In this document: in pieces, positions 6,956-12,962 of the stretch
Position numbering within the stretch: position 1 is the stretch's first letter
Layout of the letters: the number at the start of each line of letters is the position of its first letter
Source of the DNA: Faecalicatena sp.
GTDB lineage: Bacteria; Bacillota; Clostridia; Lachnospirales; Lachnospiraceae
Direction of reading: 5' to 3'
DNA: 12,962 nucleotides
Assembly: GCA_009774255.1 (NCBI GenBank)
Contig: VSNK01000033.1
Location: 14,941-27,902, forward strand
The notes under the pieces: model-generated
Databases searched by the model: none
What the model saw: only the letters and a program-made list of their open reading frames with translations
What the model was told of the DNA's origin: nothing
Translations under genes and position numbers: made by a program

Positions 6956-6990
6956 AAAAGCAGGGACTCTCTTGAATCCCTGCTTTTGCA
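6956..6990 (+). terminator. Intrinsic terminator after the 221-residue protein gene
   Basis: AAAAGCAGGGA (6956-6966) pairs perfectly with TCCCTGCTTTT (6977-6987) around a 10-nt loop. The 3' arm ends in TTTT, and the A-run on the 5' side could allow function in both directions. It lies about 70 bp after the stop at 6885. Confidence 0.75.
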
Positions 6991-7204
6991 TCTGCTCTTC
7001 CTCCCTTCTTTTTACAGCCGGCCAGGCCATGAAAGATAAGGCTCTGTCATGACAGCTTCTAACTTTATCCCTATATTATCAAAAACATATTGGCGGCATG
7101 CAACGGAAAGTAGCATAAACCGATTGCATTGTATATGGTTGTTGCTGGCATTTCTATATTTATCACATTATGATTGCATCATAAAAAAGAAAGGCGGTTG
7201 TACT
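6991..7204. other. Intergenic region before the truncated ABC ATPase gene
   Basis: Together with the terminator this makes a gene-free stretch of 319 bp (6886-7204). A perfect 12-bp palindrome CTGTCATGACAG lies at 7044-7055. A possible promoter, TTGCTG (7142-7147) and CATTAT (7166-7171) with an 18-bp spacer, overlaps the operator-like palindrome listed next. The frame open through here from 7049 has no ribosome site and no recognisable content before 7205. Confidence 0.45.
7168..7184. promoter_or_regulatory. 17-bp palindrome overlapping a putative -10 (operator candidate)
   Basis: TTATGAT-TGC-ATCATAA has perfect 7-bp arms and overlaps the putative -10 hexamer ahead of the truncated ATPase gene, ending 20 bp before its start codon. 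This is the place where a repressor would act. The regulator is unknown. Confidence 0.45.
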
Positions 7205-7360
7205 ATGAATAAGAATACGGTCATATCAGCAAAACATTTAAAAAAATCTTTTGGAGCAAAAGAGAATGTTCAGGTTATTTATTCGGATCTGAATATTGAT
7301 ATTTATAAAGGAGACTTCAAGGTTATTATGGGCTCGTCGGGATCAGGAAAGTCTACCTAA
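7205..7360 (+). pseudogene. ABC transporter ATP-binding gene truncated immediately after Walker A
   Basis: From ATG 7205, preceded by AAAGGCGG, the frame gives 51 residues: an N-terminus typical of MacB/BceA-type ATPases (AKHLKKSFG, NIDIYKGDF) and then the Walker A GSSGSGKST, directly followed by TAA at 7358. A functional domain needs about 170 more residues (Q-loop, signature, Walker B), and none occurs downstream in any frame. The expected Leu-Leu after Walker A is replaced by the stop, and 33 bp further on the convergent permease gene ends. This is best read as the 5' remnant of a gene cut by a deletion or recombination. The promoter and ribosome site appear intact, so a short peptide may still be made. 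Confidence 0.85.
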
Positions 7361-7393
7361 CGCTCCACGTTGGAACGGATTCTCTGCACATTC

Positions 7394-8050
7394 TCACAAA
7401 TTTCTTTTTTTCAAGAAGTAATATGATATTTCTATAGATACCCGCATGATAATCATACTGAACAGTATCAGAATCACCGCTGATACTGGACGAATCATCA
7501 TCGTGTCGTGAATCATATCCAGCTTCGCCAATCGTTCCAGTCCTATCAATACACATGTTGGAACTATAAGCATTATCGCAAGCAGCGCAGCCTTTATCTT
7601 TCCATGCGAGGAGCAATAGTGCAGCGGAAAAAATATACTCCAGACCATTGATATGATAAAAAACACAATCGCGGCGTCGGAAAAAGTCAGTTTATATTTT
7701 GTCAAAGCAATCCCCTGGATTTTGGTAAACGACATTATCTGGCAGCAAATCAAAGTAAAGAGATACATCAGAACTGCCAGAAGATATTTTGCTTCAACCA
7801 TATTTCTTCCTTTATAGGGAATTGCCATCAGGTAGAGATTCCCCTTATATTTATCTTCCATTGCAAAGATGCTGCTGAACAGGAAATAGCATGAAAAACT
7901 TACTCCTGTCAACAGTATATAAACACTGCTAAAGCGCGGCAGGTCCTGGGCGCTGAGAAGAACCGGCACGCCGATAGCACAGGCCGCCGAAAGCCAAAAA
8001 TAATCCCCCGCTAATAACAACTCTTTTTTTAGTAAAGAATACATCTTCAT
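7394..8050 (-). CDS. ABC-2 type transporter permease
   Basis: A 218-residue, strongly hydrophobic protein with about six membrane segments (near 16-36, 44-63, 90-108, 126-145, 150-170 and 188-212). It begins MKMYSLLKKELLLAGDY, the short cytoplasmic start with KKE-L common in ABC-2 permeases of the small ATPase-permease pairs in Firmicutes. The start follows GGAGGGGGAGATGAG, and only one base separates it from the stop of the ATPase gene, so the two form a translationally coupled exporter pair. The substrate is unknown; antimicrobial peptide efflux or immunity is common for such pairs. No terminator is seen behind it, and a convergent broken gene ends 33 bp away. Confidence 0.87.
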   Translation of the reverse strand: MKMYSLLKKELLLAGDYFWLSAACAIGVPVLLSAQDLPRFSSVYILLTGVSFSCYFLFSSIFAMEDKYKGNLYLMAIPYKGRNMVEAKYLLAVLMYLFTLICCQIMSFTKIQGIALTKYKLTFSDAAIVFFIISMVWSIFFPLHYCSSHGKIKAALLAIMLIVPTCVLIGLERLAKLDMIHDTMMIRPVSAVILILFSMIIMRVSIEISYYFLKKRNL

Positions 8051-8051
8051 C

Positions 8052-8765
8052 TCATCTCCCCCTCCTGCTGATTATTTCCATCATTGCGTCCTCAACGGTT
8101 GGTGGATTCTTTACTGATTCGCTCAAAAATTCTTCCCTGGTGCACTCCCTCAGTATCGTTCCGTTATGTATAAAAACAATATCGTCACATATCCTGTCGA
8201 TATCCGATATCGTGTTTGCAGAGAGTAATATGGTTTTCCCTTCTTCTTTCTGCGCCAGAAGCTCCCCGCAAAAAAACTGACGTGTTTTCGGATCCAGTCC
8301 GCTGAACGGATCATCCAGTATCAGCAGCTCCGCATGATGCGATAAGGCTAACGCAAGGCTGTATTTCATTTTCATTCCCCTGGAAAGCGTATTGATCTGC
8401 TGTGTCCGGGATAGTCCGAACCGCTCCATATATCTGGAATAGATATTTTCATCCCAGCTTCCATAGGCTTCCGCAATGATGCTCGTCATTGCTTCCAGTG
8501 TAAGTTCATCGTAAAAGCATCCGCTGTCAAAGACAGCTCCGATCTTACCCTTGTATTCCTGCTCATTCTGGAACGCAGTAAAACCGCCAATCGAGATCTT
8601 TCCTGTCTCATAAGGAACCGCTCCTAAGATACACTTTAATACCATTGTTTTACCGGAGCCATTCATTCCTATAAGGCCTGTGATCCTTCCTTCTTTTAAT
8701 GAGAAAGAAATATCATTCAGCATAAAATTGTCATAACTCTTTGTCAGATATTTTACAGTAAGCAT
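8052..8765 (-). CDS. ABC transporter ATP-binding protein with altered catalytic residues
   Basis: A 237-residue protein from ATG 8765, chosen over the ATG at 8804 because GAAGGTGG lies just upstream and MLTVKYLTKSY is the normal family start. Walker A is GMNGSGKT (33-40), signature LSRGMKMK (127-134), D-loop SGLD (155-158). Three positions differ from the usual ATPase: the Q-loop region reads VFDSG without Gln (D80), Walker B ends LILDDP with Asp at the catalytic Glu position (D152), and the switch His is replaced by Asn in LLSANTISD (N184). Binding of ATP should be kept; hydrolysis may be slow or depend on other residues. It energises the permease encoded 1 bp downstream. Confidence 0.9.
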   Translation of the reverse strand: MLTVKYLTKSYDNFMLNDISFSLKEGRITGLIGMNGSGKTMVLKCILGAVPYETGKISIGGFTAFQNEQEYKGKIGAVFDSGCFYDELTLEAMTSIIAEAYGSWDENIYSRYMERFGLSRTQQINTLSRGMKMKYSLALALSHHAELLILDDPFSGLDPKTRQFFCGELLAQKEEGKTILLSANTISDIDRICDDIVFIHNGTILRECTREEFLSESVKNPPTVEDAMMEIISRRGR

Positions 8766-9010
8766 AGAACCACCTTCATCATCGTTTTTTTTAATATAAT
8801 CCATGTTTTTTATGTTCCGTTGTCTTCATTTTATTTCATTTTTGTAAAAATGTCTCAAAAATTGCGTAAGAGGTATTTCAGAATGCCCAAACTTTATATT
8901 CCGCACCTGGGTCAGATCTTCCCTGCACCGCGGAAAACATTTTCAGCTGTGCGGTTGGATGCTCCAAGCAAGGGTCTTTAACTGTTCTTCGCAATACAGA
9001 CAAAAAAATC
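8766..9010. other. Intergenic region upstream of the ABC ATPase/permease pair
   Basis: With the terminator below, this forms a gene-free stretch of about 350 bp (8766-9116). On the minus strand a weak promoter-like pair, TTGAGA (8853-8858) and TAAAAT (8828-8833), has a long 19-bp spacer. The word CTGTGCGGTTGGAT near 8949 resembles the arms of the inverted repeat at 1744-1816. No gene is supported. Confidence 0.4.
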
Positions 9011-9056
9011 AAAAAAATACGTTCAACCACTGAATGTATCATAGATTGAACGTATT
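9010..9056 (-). terminator. Intrinsic terminator ending the agr-like operon
   Basis: Read on the minus strand, AATACGTTCAA (9056-9046) pairs perfectly with TTGAACGTATT (9026-9016) around a 19-nt loop, and the stem runs into a T-run (9017-9011) with more T further on. It lies 60 bp after the stop at 9117. Confidence 0.8.
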
Positions 9057-9116
9057 CTATATCATGATATTGTACGGAACACCTGATAAATTCACCGTTC
9101 CGAATAAAGAGCCACC

Positions 9117-9533
9117 CTATGAAAAGCTGCTCAGATCCAGAGCTTTCGGATCACTATTGCATACCGGATAGAAATGAATCGAACATTTAAAACAATACTT
9201 TATTCTGGAATCATGTTTCAGCATTTTCACCTGTTCAAAGCACTTTTCACCATCCATTGTCAGCATTTGAAATTGATCGGTAAAAAGACGGTATATCACT
9301 TCTGGATTTAAACAAACCTCCGCCGGGATTTGAAATGCTGTAAAAAACTCCGGATTGCTGCGAAAAATATCCAACAGGTATTTTATGTATGGCATCTCCA
9401 CCAATGCTTCTGCCTCAATCTTCGATGCATGCCTGCGATGGTTTCCAATGCGATGGATCAAATTGTATAAAATAGATTTCGTCAGCAGGACAGGAAGTTG
9501 GGATTCCTTCATGCCTATTTTATAGCTCTGCAC
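9117..9533 (-). CDS. Unknown Cys-containing protein downstream of agrD
   Basis: A 138-residue protein from GTG 9533, 5 bp after the agrD stop and preceded by AAAAGG. An ATG seven codons later (9512) is a possible alternative start without a clear ribosome site. It is not AgrB: there is no membrane segment. The N-terminal third is basic (HRIGNHRRHASK) and the middle is helical. The C-terminus holds C98, C114-x2-C117, H120 and C125, a spacing that could bind a metal. I do not recognise a family. As the last gene before the terminator it is probably cotranscribed with the regulator, kinase and agrD, so a role in signal response, modification or protection is possible but unproven. It could also be a fragment of a larger protein. 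Confidence 0.6.
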   Translation of the reverse strand: MQSYKIGMKESQLPVLLTKSILYNLIHRIGNHRRHASKIEAEALVEMPYIKYLLDIFRSNPEFFTAFQIPAEVCLNPEVIYRLFTDQFQMLTMDGEKCFEQVKMLKHDSRIKYCFKCSIHFYPVCNSDPKALDLSSFS

Positions 9534-9538
9534 ATGTT

Positions 9539-9688
9539 TTACCTTTTAACTTTTAGCTGTTCCATTTGCTTTTTCAGGGAATCTGTCAGCTCCGGCTGAT
9601 GCCCACCCCACCCGCTGCATTGTGACAGAGAAATAACAGCAGTCCACAACGCAATATTACTTAAAATGTATAGTATAGATTTTTTTAT
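9539..9688 (-). CDS. agrD: AgrD-like cyclic lactone autoinducer peptide precursor with ATA start
   Basis: A 49-residue frame immediately behind the kinase gene, too short for usual gene calling. It has the three AgrD parts: an amphipathic/hydrophobic leader (KKSILYILSNIALWTAVISL), a Cys core (SQCSGWGGH, C24) and a charged tail with the conserved Pro (HQPELTDSLKKQ). By analogy, AgrB would cleave the tail and join C24 to a carboxyl a few residues on, giving a thiolactone peptide sensed by the kinase. GGAGAGGAG ends 6 nt before the first codon. That codon is ATA, sharing bases with the kinase stop (GCATAA); an in-frame TAA lies just upstream, so no ATG, GTG or TTG start exists before codon 14. 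A G-to-A change in an ATGA overlap would explain this. The gene may be poorly translated or dead. Confidence 0.72.
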   Translation of the reverse strand: MKKSILYILSNIALWTAVISLSQCSGWGGHQPELTDSLKKQMEQLKVKR

Positions 9689-10959
9689 GCGAACTCCTCT
9701 CCTTTCTTAATCGGCATTACGATATTGACAGCAAATTCCTGTTCCCCTTCCATGATATCAATACCTCCTCCGTATTTGTGGACTGCCGCCGTTACATTTG
9801 ACAATCCATATCCGTGAATCACTTTTTTAGGGGCATTTTTTGAATTTCCATTTACTTTATTATTTTTCATGCTGATGACCAGAATATTATTCTCCCGTTT
9901 TGACGAAATAAAAATCTGCCTTTTTTCTGGTTCTTCAATGAATCTGCAGGCTTCTATGGCGTTATCCAACAAATTGCCAAAAACAGTGCTGAGATCCAGC
10001 GGTTCAATAAAATCAATGTCAATCAGTTCCAGGCTGTCTTCTATATGGATGCCATATTCCGCAGCTTTTGTAAGCTTGTCCTTTAGAATAATATCCACAA
10101 ACTTATTTCCGGTTCTATAATAGTTTTCGTATTGCGCCATTTCTTTCCTCAGATTTTCAATTCCTGTACTGTTTTTCTCCCCCCACTCTTCTTCCAATAT
10201 CAGTAAATGATTCTTCATATCATGATAGATTTCTTTAATCCGCTCTTCATCCCTCATTTTTTCTTCATAATATCTCGTCTGCGTTTCTAATTTATAAATT
10301 GCCATCCTCTGCTGTTGCATCTCATTTTCTACTTTTGAATATTTATTGGAAAAGAATACATTAATAATAAATGTGAACAGCATAACTGCTGAGCAAATCA
10401 ACAGCATATTACTATACGTTTCCCCCTCCGTATAAAGGATATTAGCATAAATAGATACTCCTACAATCACATAACCAATATTAGAACCCACAAAGAAAAA
10501 CAATACTTTTAAATCAAGCCGTTCCCTGTTTACATCAGAAATTATTTTTTGCACTATGACCAAAAGTGCGATATATATTATTTTGCTTATAATTATGTGT
10601 ACGGTAGCGATTGACGCATCATCTTTTGATCCTGGATTTATTTGAAACAGCAATCCTATACTAATAACGAGATACTCGCTGGCTACGAGTAAAAATTCAC
10701 CAATTAACATATAGAAAACTGACTTTTTCATGGACAACCCAAGAATAAAAAAACAAAATAAAACTACACTCCCAGAGGTAAACACCATCTTGATTCTCAG
10801 CTCGGAAAGAGTAAATATCTGTGTGAAAGCAAAAATTGCCACGATATAGGAAATTGTAAAAAGCACTTGCCTCTTATGTTCAATCTGTTCATTCTTCACC
10901 AGATACAGCAAACAGCAGCCTTCAATCAAAGTAAACACAATATCCAGAACCGTATTCAT
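9685..10959 (-). CDS. agrC: GHKL-domain sensor histidine kinase, AgrC-like autoinducer receptor
   Basis: A 424-residue protein. The first 205 or so residues contain about six hydrophobic segments, followed by a coiled-coil linker (about 207-243), the phosphoacceptor H246 in EIYHDMKNHL, the N-box NLLDNAIEA (N333) and the glycine box GYGLSNV (383-389). It starts within the end of the regulator gene (ATGA, 4-bp overlap) and ends where the agrD-like frame opens, giving the order regulator, kinase, signal precursor. The likely role is membrane receptor for the cyclic peptide, phosphorylating the regulator encoded just upstream. All catalytic landmarks are intact, unlike the signal-producing part of the locus. 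Confidence 0.94.
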   Translation of the reverse strand: MNTVLDIVFTLIEGCCLLYLVKNEQIEHKRQVLFTISYIVAIFAFTQIFTLSELRIKMVFTSGSVVLFCFFILGLSMKKSVFYMLIGEFLLVASEYLVISIGLLFQINPGSKDDASIATVHIIISKIIYIALLVIVQKIISDVNRERLDLKVLFFFVGSNIGYVIVGVSIYANILYTEGETYSNMLLICSAVMLFTFIINVFFSNKYSKVENEMQQQRMAIYKLETQTRYYEEKMRDEERIKEIYHDMKNHLLILEEEWGEKNSTGIENLRKEMAQYENYYRTGNKFVDIILKDKLTKAAEYGIHIEDSLELIDIDFIEPLDLSTVFGNLLDNAIEACRFIEEPEKRQIFISSKRENNILVISMKNNKVNGNSKNAPKKVIHGYGLSNVTAAVHKYGGGIDIMEGEQEFAVNIVMPIKKGEEFA

Positions 10960-11666
10960 AGCTTCCCTCCCATATATCTGGCAAGGCGTGCCATAAACTC
11001 TTTTTTCATTGCCCGGCTCAGGGGGATCTCCTCTTTCGTAACCAGGATGATCGCATTGCCACTGATGGTATCAATATATGAGAAATTCACCAGATAGCTC
11101 TTGTGGCTCTGCCCAAAGCCGTACGGTTCCAGCCGTTCCTTCAGTACCTTCAGCTTTTTATGGCAGACAATGTTTTTATCCTCTGAATGCAGCAGCAGAT
11201 TTCGATCAGCCGTCTCGATATATCTCAATGAAGAGATTGGAACCATAAACCGTCCTGTCATGTTCTCTACGAGCAGGCATTCCTGCTTCTTTTCCCTGTT
11301 CGTTTCGATCCAGCGGTCAATCTCCTTCGTCAGCTTCTTTTCAGAGACCGGTTTGATCAAAAAATCGGACGCGCGGACCCGATAGCCGTCCACAGCCCGC
11401 TGTAAAAGGGAAGTCAGGAAAATAATCGTCACATTGGGATCCCGGACGCGTATTTTCTCCGCCACCTTCACGCCGTCTATATGGGGCATTTTGATATCCA
11501 AAAAGATGATATCATAGCTGCAGTCATACCGATCCAAAAGCATGACGCCGTCATGAAACTCGCTGACGCTGATATCTGTCTGATTTGTTTTACCATATTC
11601 CACCAGAATATTTTTGATCTGTGTTACAAAATGCTGCTCATCGTCACACACGGCTATCTTAATCAT
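10956..11666 (-). CDS. agrA: LytTR family response regulator of the agr-like locus
   Basis: A 236-residue protein with a receiver domain (D8/D9 acidic pocket, phosphoacceptor D57 in IIFLDIKMP, T85, K105 in FLIKPVSEKK) and a LytTR DNA-binding domain (about 130-236, containing FGQSHKSYLVNFSYI). The start has GGAAAGAGG upstream. The last bases overlap the kinase start (ATGA), so both are translationally coupled. It has its own promoter region with direct repeats in the 93 bp behind the agrB remnant, which suggests positive autoregulation as in other Agr circuits. The agrA symbol reflects its place in the locus, not proven orthology. Confidence 0.93.
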   Translation of the reverse strand: MIKIAVCDDEQHFVTQIKNILVEYGKTNQTDISVSEFHDGVMLLDRYDCSYDIIFLDIKMPHIDGVKVAEKIRVRDPNVTIIFLTSLLQRAVDGYRVRASDFLIKPVSEKKLTKEIDRWIETNREKKQECLLVENMTGRFMVPISSLRYIETADRNLLLHSEDKNIVCHKKLKVLKERLEPYGFGQSHKSYLVNFSYIDTISGNAIILVTKEEIPLSRAMKKEFMARLARYMGGKL

Positions 11667-11716
11667 CGCGAAACCTCTTTCCTCGTAATTCTCCCCTGCA
11701 AAACAGCCGATTGGCC

Positions 11717-11752
11717 ATTATAGGGTGCCCATTGAGTATATCTTAGTATATC
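11717..11752 (-). promoter_or_regulatory. Promoter of the agr-like regulator operon with tandem GATATACT boxes
   Basis: On the minus strand the direct repeat GATATACTAAGATATACT (11752-11735) is followed 12 bp later by a perfect -10 TATAAT (11722-11717). At 17-bp spacing the -35 would be TAAGAT, far from TTGACA, and it falls inside the repeat. The 8-bp boxes recur at 10 bp, one helical turn. This arrangement suits an activator-dependent promoter, plausibly bound by the LytTR regulator itself. Confidence 0.6.
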
Positions 11753-11759
11753 ACATTTT

Positions 11760-12179
11760 TCATTTTCTACAAATATGTGCCGGCCGATATCCGATCTTTT
11801 TATTTTTTACTATCCCCAATATAAGGACCAGTGCGACGGCATTTACGGCTGATGCCGCATACAAAGCCTCCGCCGGCTTCCAAATGTAATATATTGTTTG
11901 TACCATGAACTCATAGCCAAATGATGAGATGCGCGCTTTTTTCTTATATCTTGCCTGTTCATCCACGCTGAGCGTCCTGCTGTGATCCTCGACCGGAGAC
12001 ACCAGCCAGATCACCAGAAATGACATCATGGAACACAGCAGCATTTCATCCTGAAAACCCGCTCGGACCAAATATTCTGTCCCCAGCAGGATTATCAGAA
12101 ATCCCACGGTAAGGAGTTGTAGAAAAATAACTTGCCTTTTTACACCGTTCCTAAGTTTACAGTTCTGATTCCGATACAT
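11760..12179 (-). pseudogene. agrB: 5'-truncated agrB-like processing protease/transporter gene
   Basis: The 139-residue frame carries the C-terminal half of an AgrB-family membrane endopeptidase: hydrophobic segments near 18-38 and 45-60, then the typical loop SPVEDHSRTLSVDEQ-RYKKKAR (61-83), then a last membrane segment (about 108-124) and a basic tail. Full AgrB proteins have about 190-210 residues, with catalytic His and Cys in the N-terminal half; that part is absent here. The ATG at 12179 has no convincing ribosome site and lies 25 bp after the stop of an unrelated ABC permease gene, with an in-frame TAG just upstream. The gene seems to have lost its 5' part by a junction with the transporter operon. 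A translated product could not process the peptide by the known mechanism. Confidence 0.75.
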
Positions 12180-12204
12180 GTAGAAAAAGCACTAATTATT
12201 AACG

Positions 12205-12834
12205 TTATAGCCAGTTGATCTGTCCTTCCTGTATATGTTTTTTTAATAATATATAGAAAAGACATCCAATAAAAAATTCTGATACAATTAAAATGATATA
12301 GATTGACATTCTATTGATCAAAGCAATTGTCAGGTGCAAAAATGGAGTGCCAGCAATAACTGCATTACTAAACATACTATCTGTTATACACATAAGTACC
12401 GTCCCCATCCATGCAAAGACTATCATATTTATCGCTACAGCTCCTAACATTGGTATGGAATAAACTCCTATCTCATTTTGAAAAAATCCAAAAATAATTG
12501 TAACCACTATTTCGCACAAAATCGCCATTCCGCCAGCAACGGCAGTCTTTGCTAATATAATTGTTGAAATTCCCCAAAATGAAACTGCCCGCTCAAGTGA
12601 TTTAGACTCTCGTTCACATTTTATAACCTGATTAATAATATAAAAGACCATATAAGTAGAAATCCCGATTAAACCTGCGTGGCCTAAAATTTCAGTGGAA
12701 ATCTCTGTTCTATTATTATATTGCCGCAAATATGGAATGAAAGATATGACAATCGGTCCCAGAAAAGCAATTGCAGCAATCCCGCCCTGAAAAATCTTTG
12801 CTAGCATTAATTCTCTTTTTATTGCAGATATCAT
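12205..12834 (-). CDS. ABC-2-like transporter permease
   Basis: A 209-residue hydrophobic protein with about six membrane segments, beginning MISAIKRELMLAKIFQGG, as in small ABC-2 permeases. The start has GGAGG (12841-12845) six bases upstream, overlapping the end of the ATPase gene, so the two are coupled. Charged loops (KCERESKSLERA) are cytoplasmic in such proteins. It is more AT-rich in codon use than the left part of the window. With the ATPase to its right it would form an exporter of unknown substrate; its neighbour on the other side is the broken agrB. Confidence 0.78.
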   Translation of the reverse strand: MISAIKRELMLAKIFQGGIAAIAFLGPIVISFIPYLRQYNNRTEISTEILGHAGLIGISTYMVFYIINQVIKCERESKSLERAVSFWGISTIILAKTAVAGGMAILCEIVVTIIFGFFQNEIGVYSIPMLGAVAINMIVFAWMGTVLMCITDSMFSNAVIAGTPFLHLTIALINRMSIYIILIVSEFFIGCLFYILLKKHIQEGQINWL

Positions 12835-12835
12835 T

Positions 12836-12962
12836 TTATTCCTCCAAGTTTACAATATTTAAATATATATCTTTTAATTCAGAACAGGAAGCGCAAATAT
12901 TTCTTATATTACATCCCTCTTTTTGCAACAATTCCCTTGCTGAATCTATGGTAATTCTATTC
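12836..12962 (-). CDS. C-terminal end of an ABC transporter ATP-binding protein (5' part outside the window)
   Basis: A minus-strand frame from the right edge to TAA at 12836 gives about 42 residues: RITIDSARELLQKEGCNI, then ICASCSELKDIYLNIVNLEE. The ending ELKDIYLNIV is the usual regulatory C-terminus of ABC-2-type ATPases (compare the common LEDIFLNL). It lies directly before the permease gene, with the permease ribosome site inside its stop region. No catalytic motif is in the window, so the call rests on this tail and its context. Confidence 0.7.
   Translation of the reverse strand, partial: NRITIDSARELLQKEGCNIRNICASCSELKDIYLNIVNLEE

Noticed and set aside
1367..7055. Recurrent TGTCATGACA-type palindrome near 1367, 1473 and 7046
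   Set aside because: One copy is inside the epimerase remnant coding sequence and another is imperfect; three loose matches are compatible with chance.
9117..9533. The 138-residue protein as the missing AgrB
   Set aside because: It has no membrane segments and none of the AgrB His/Cys catalytic pattern; the AgrB-like sequence is instead at 11760-12179.
9460..9688. Shared KSILY word at the start of AgrD and inside the 138-residue protein as evidence of duplication
   Set aside because: The DNA similarity spans only about 20 bases and stops abruptly; too short to separate from chance.

Overview
The window looks like a chromosomal segment from a gut-type Firmicute, most probably a Lachnospiraceae / Clostridium cluster XIVa relative. 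The basis is purine-rich Shine-Dalgarno sequences, moderate GC with AT-rich accessory parts, an Rpn-family nuclease/transposase, LytTR/GHKL two-component pairs, Agr-type autoinducer genes and a type I 3-dehydroquinate dehydratase. The genus is an inference; no marker gene fixes it.

Left part (1-5825). A minus-strand ABC ATPase runs off the left edge and carries a 10-residue tandem repeat exactly where this family normally ends. Next is a frameshifted 3' remnant of a sugar phosphate isomerase/epimerase TIM-barrel gene. On the plus strand follow an Rpn (PD-(D/E)XK) nuclease with a GEKR repeat tail, a LytTR response regulator, a GHKL sensor kinase, and an intact aroD-type dehydroquinate dehydratase.

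Middle part (5826-7400). A GC-rich block of about 260 bp is built from several perfect inverted repeats. A near-consensus sigma-70 promoter then drives an unknown membrane-anchored 221-residue protein that ends at a good intrinsic terminator. A second ABC ATPase gene stops right after Walker A, close to the end of an oppositely oriented ABC-2 transporter pair, so this is probably a rearrangement scar.

Right part (7394-12962, all minus strand). In transcription order: the 3' end of an ABC ATPase gene, an ABC-2-like permease, a 5'-truncated agrB, a LytTR regulator, a GHKL kinase, a previously unmarked agrD-type cyclic peptide precursor, an unknown 138-residue Cys-containing protein, an intrinsic terminator, then an ABC ATPase and its permease. 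Regulator and kinase overlap by ATGA. The agrD frame opens exactly at the kinase stop, but its start is ATA instead of ATG, as if an ATGA overlap had mutated to ATAA. Together with the truncated agrB, this suggests an Agr quorum-sensing locus that keeps an intact receptor and regulator while signal production is weakened, lost or supplied from elsewhere.

The recurring theme is membrane signalling (two LytTR/GHKL pairs) mixed with ABC exporters, several of them truncated, in a region that has clearly been rearranged.
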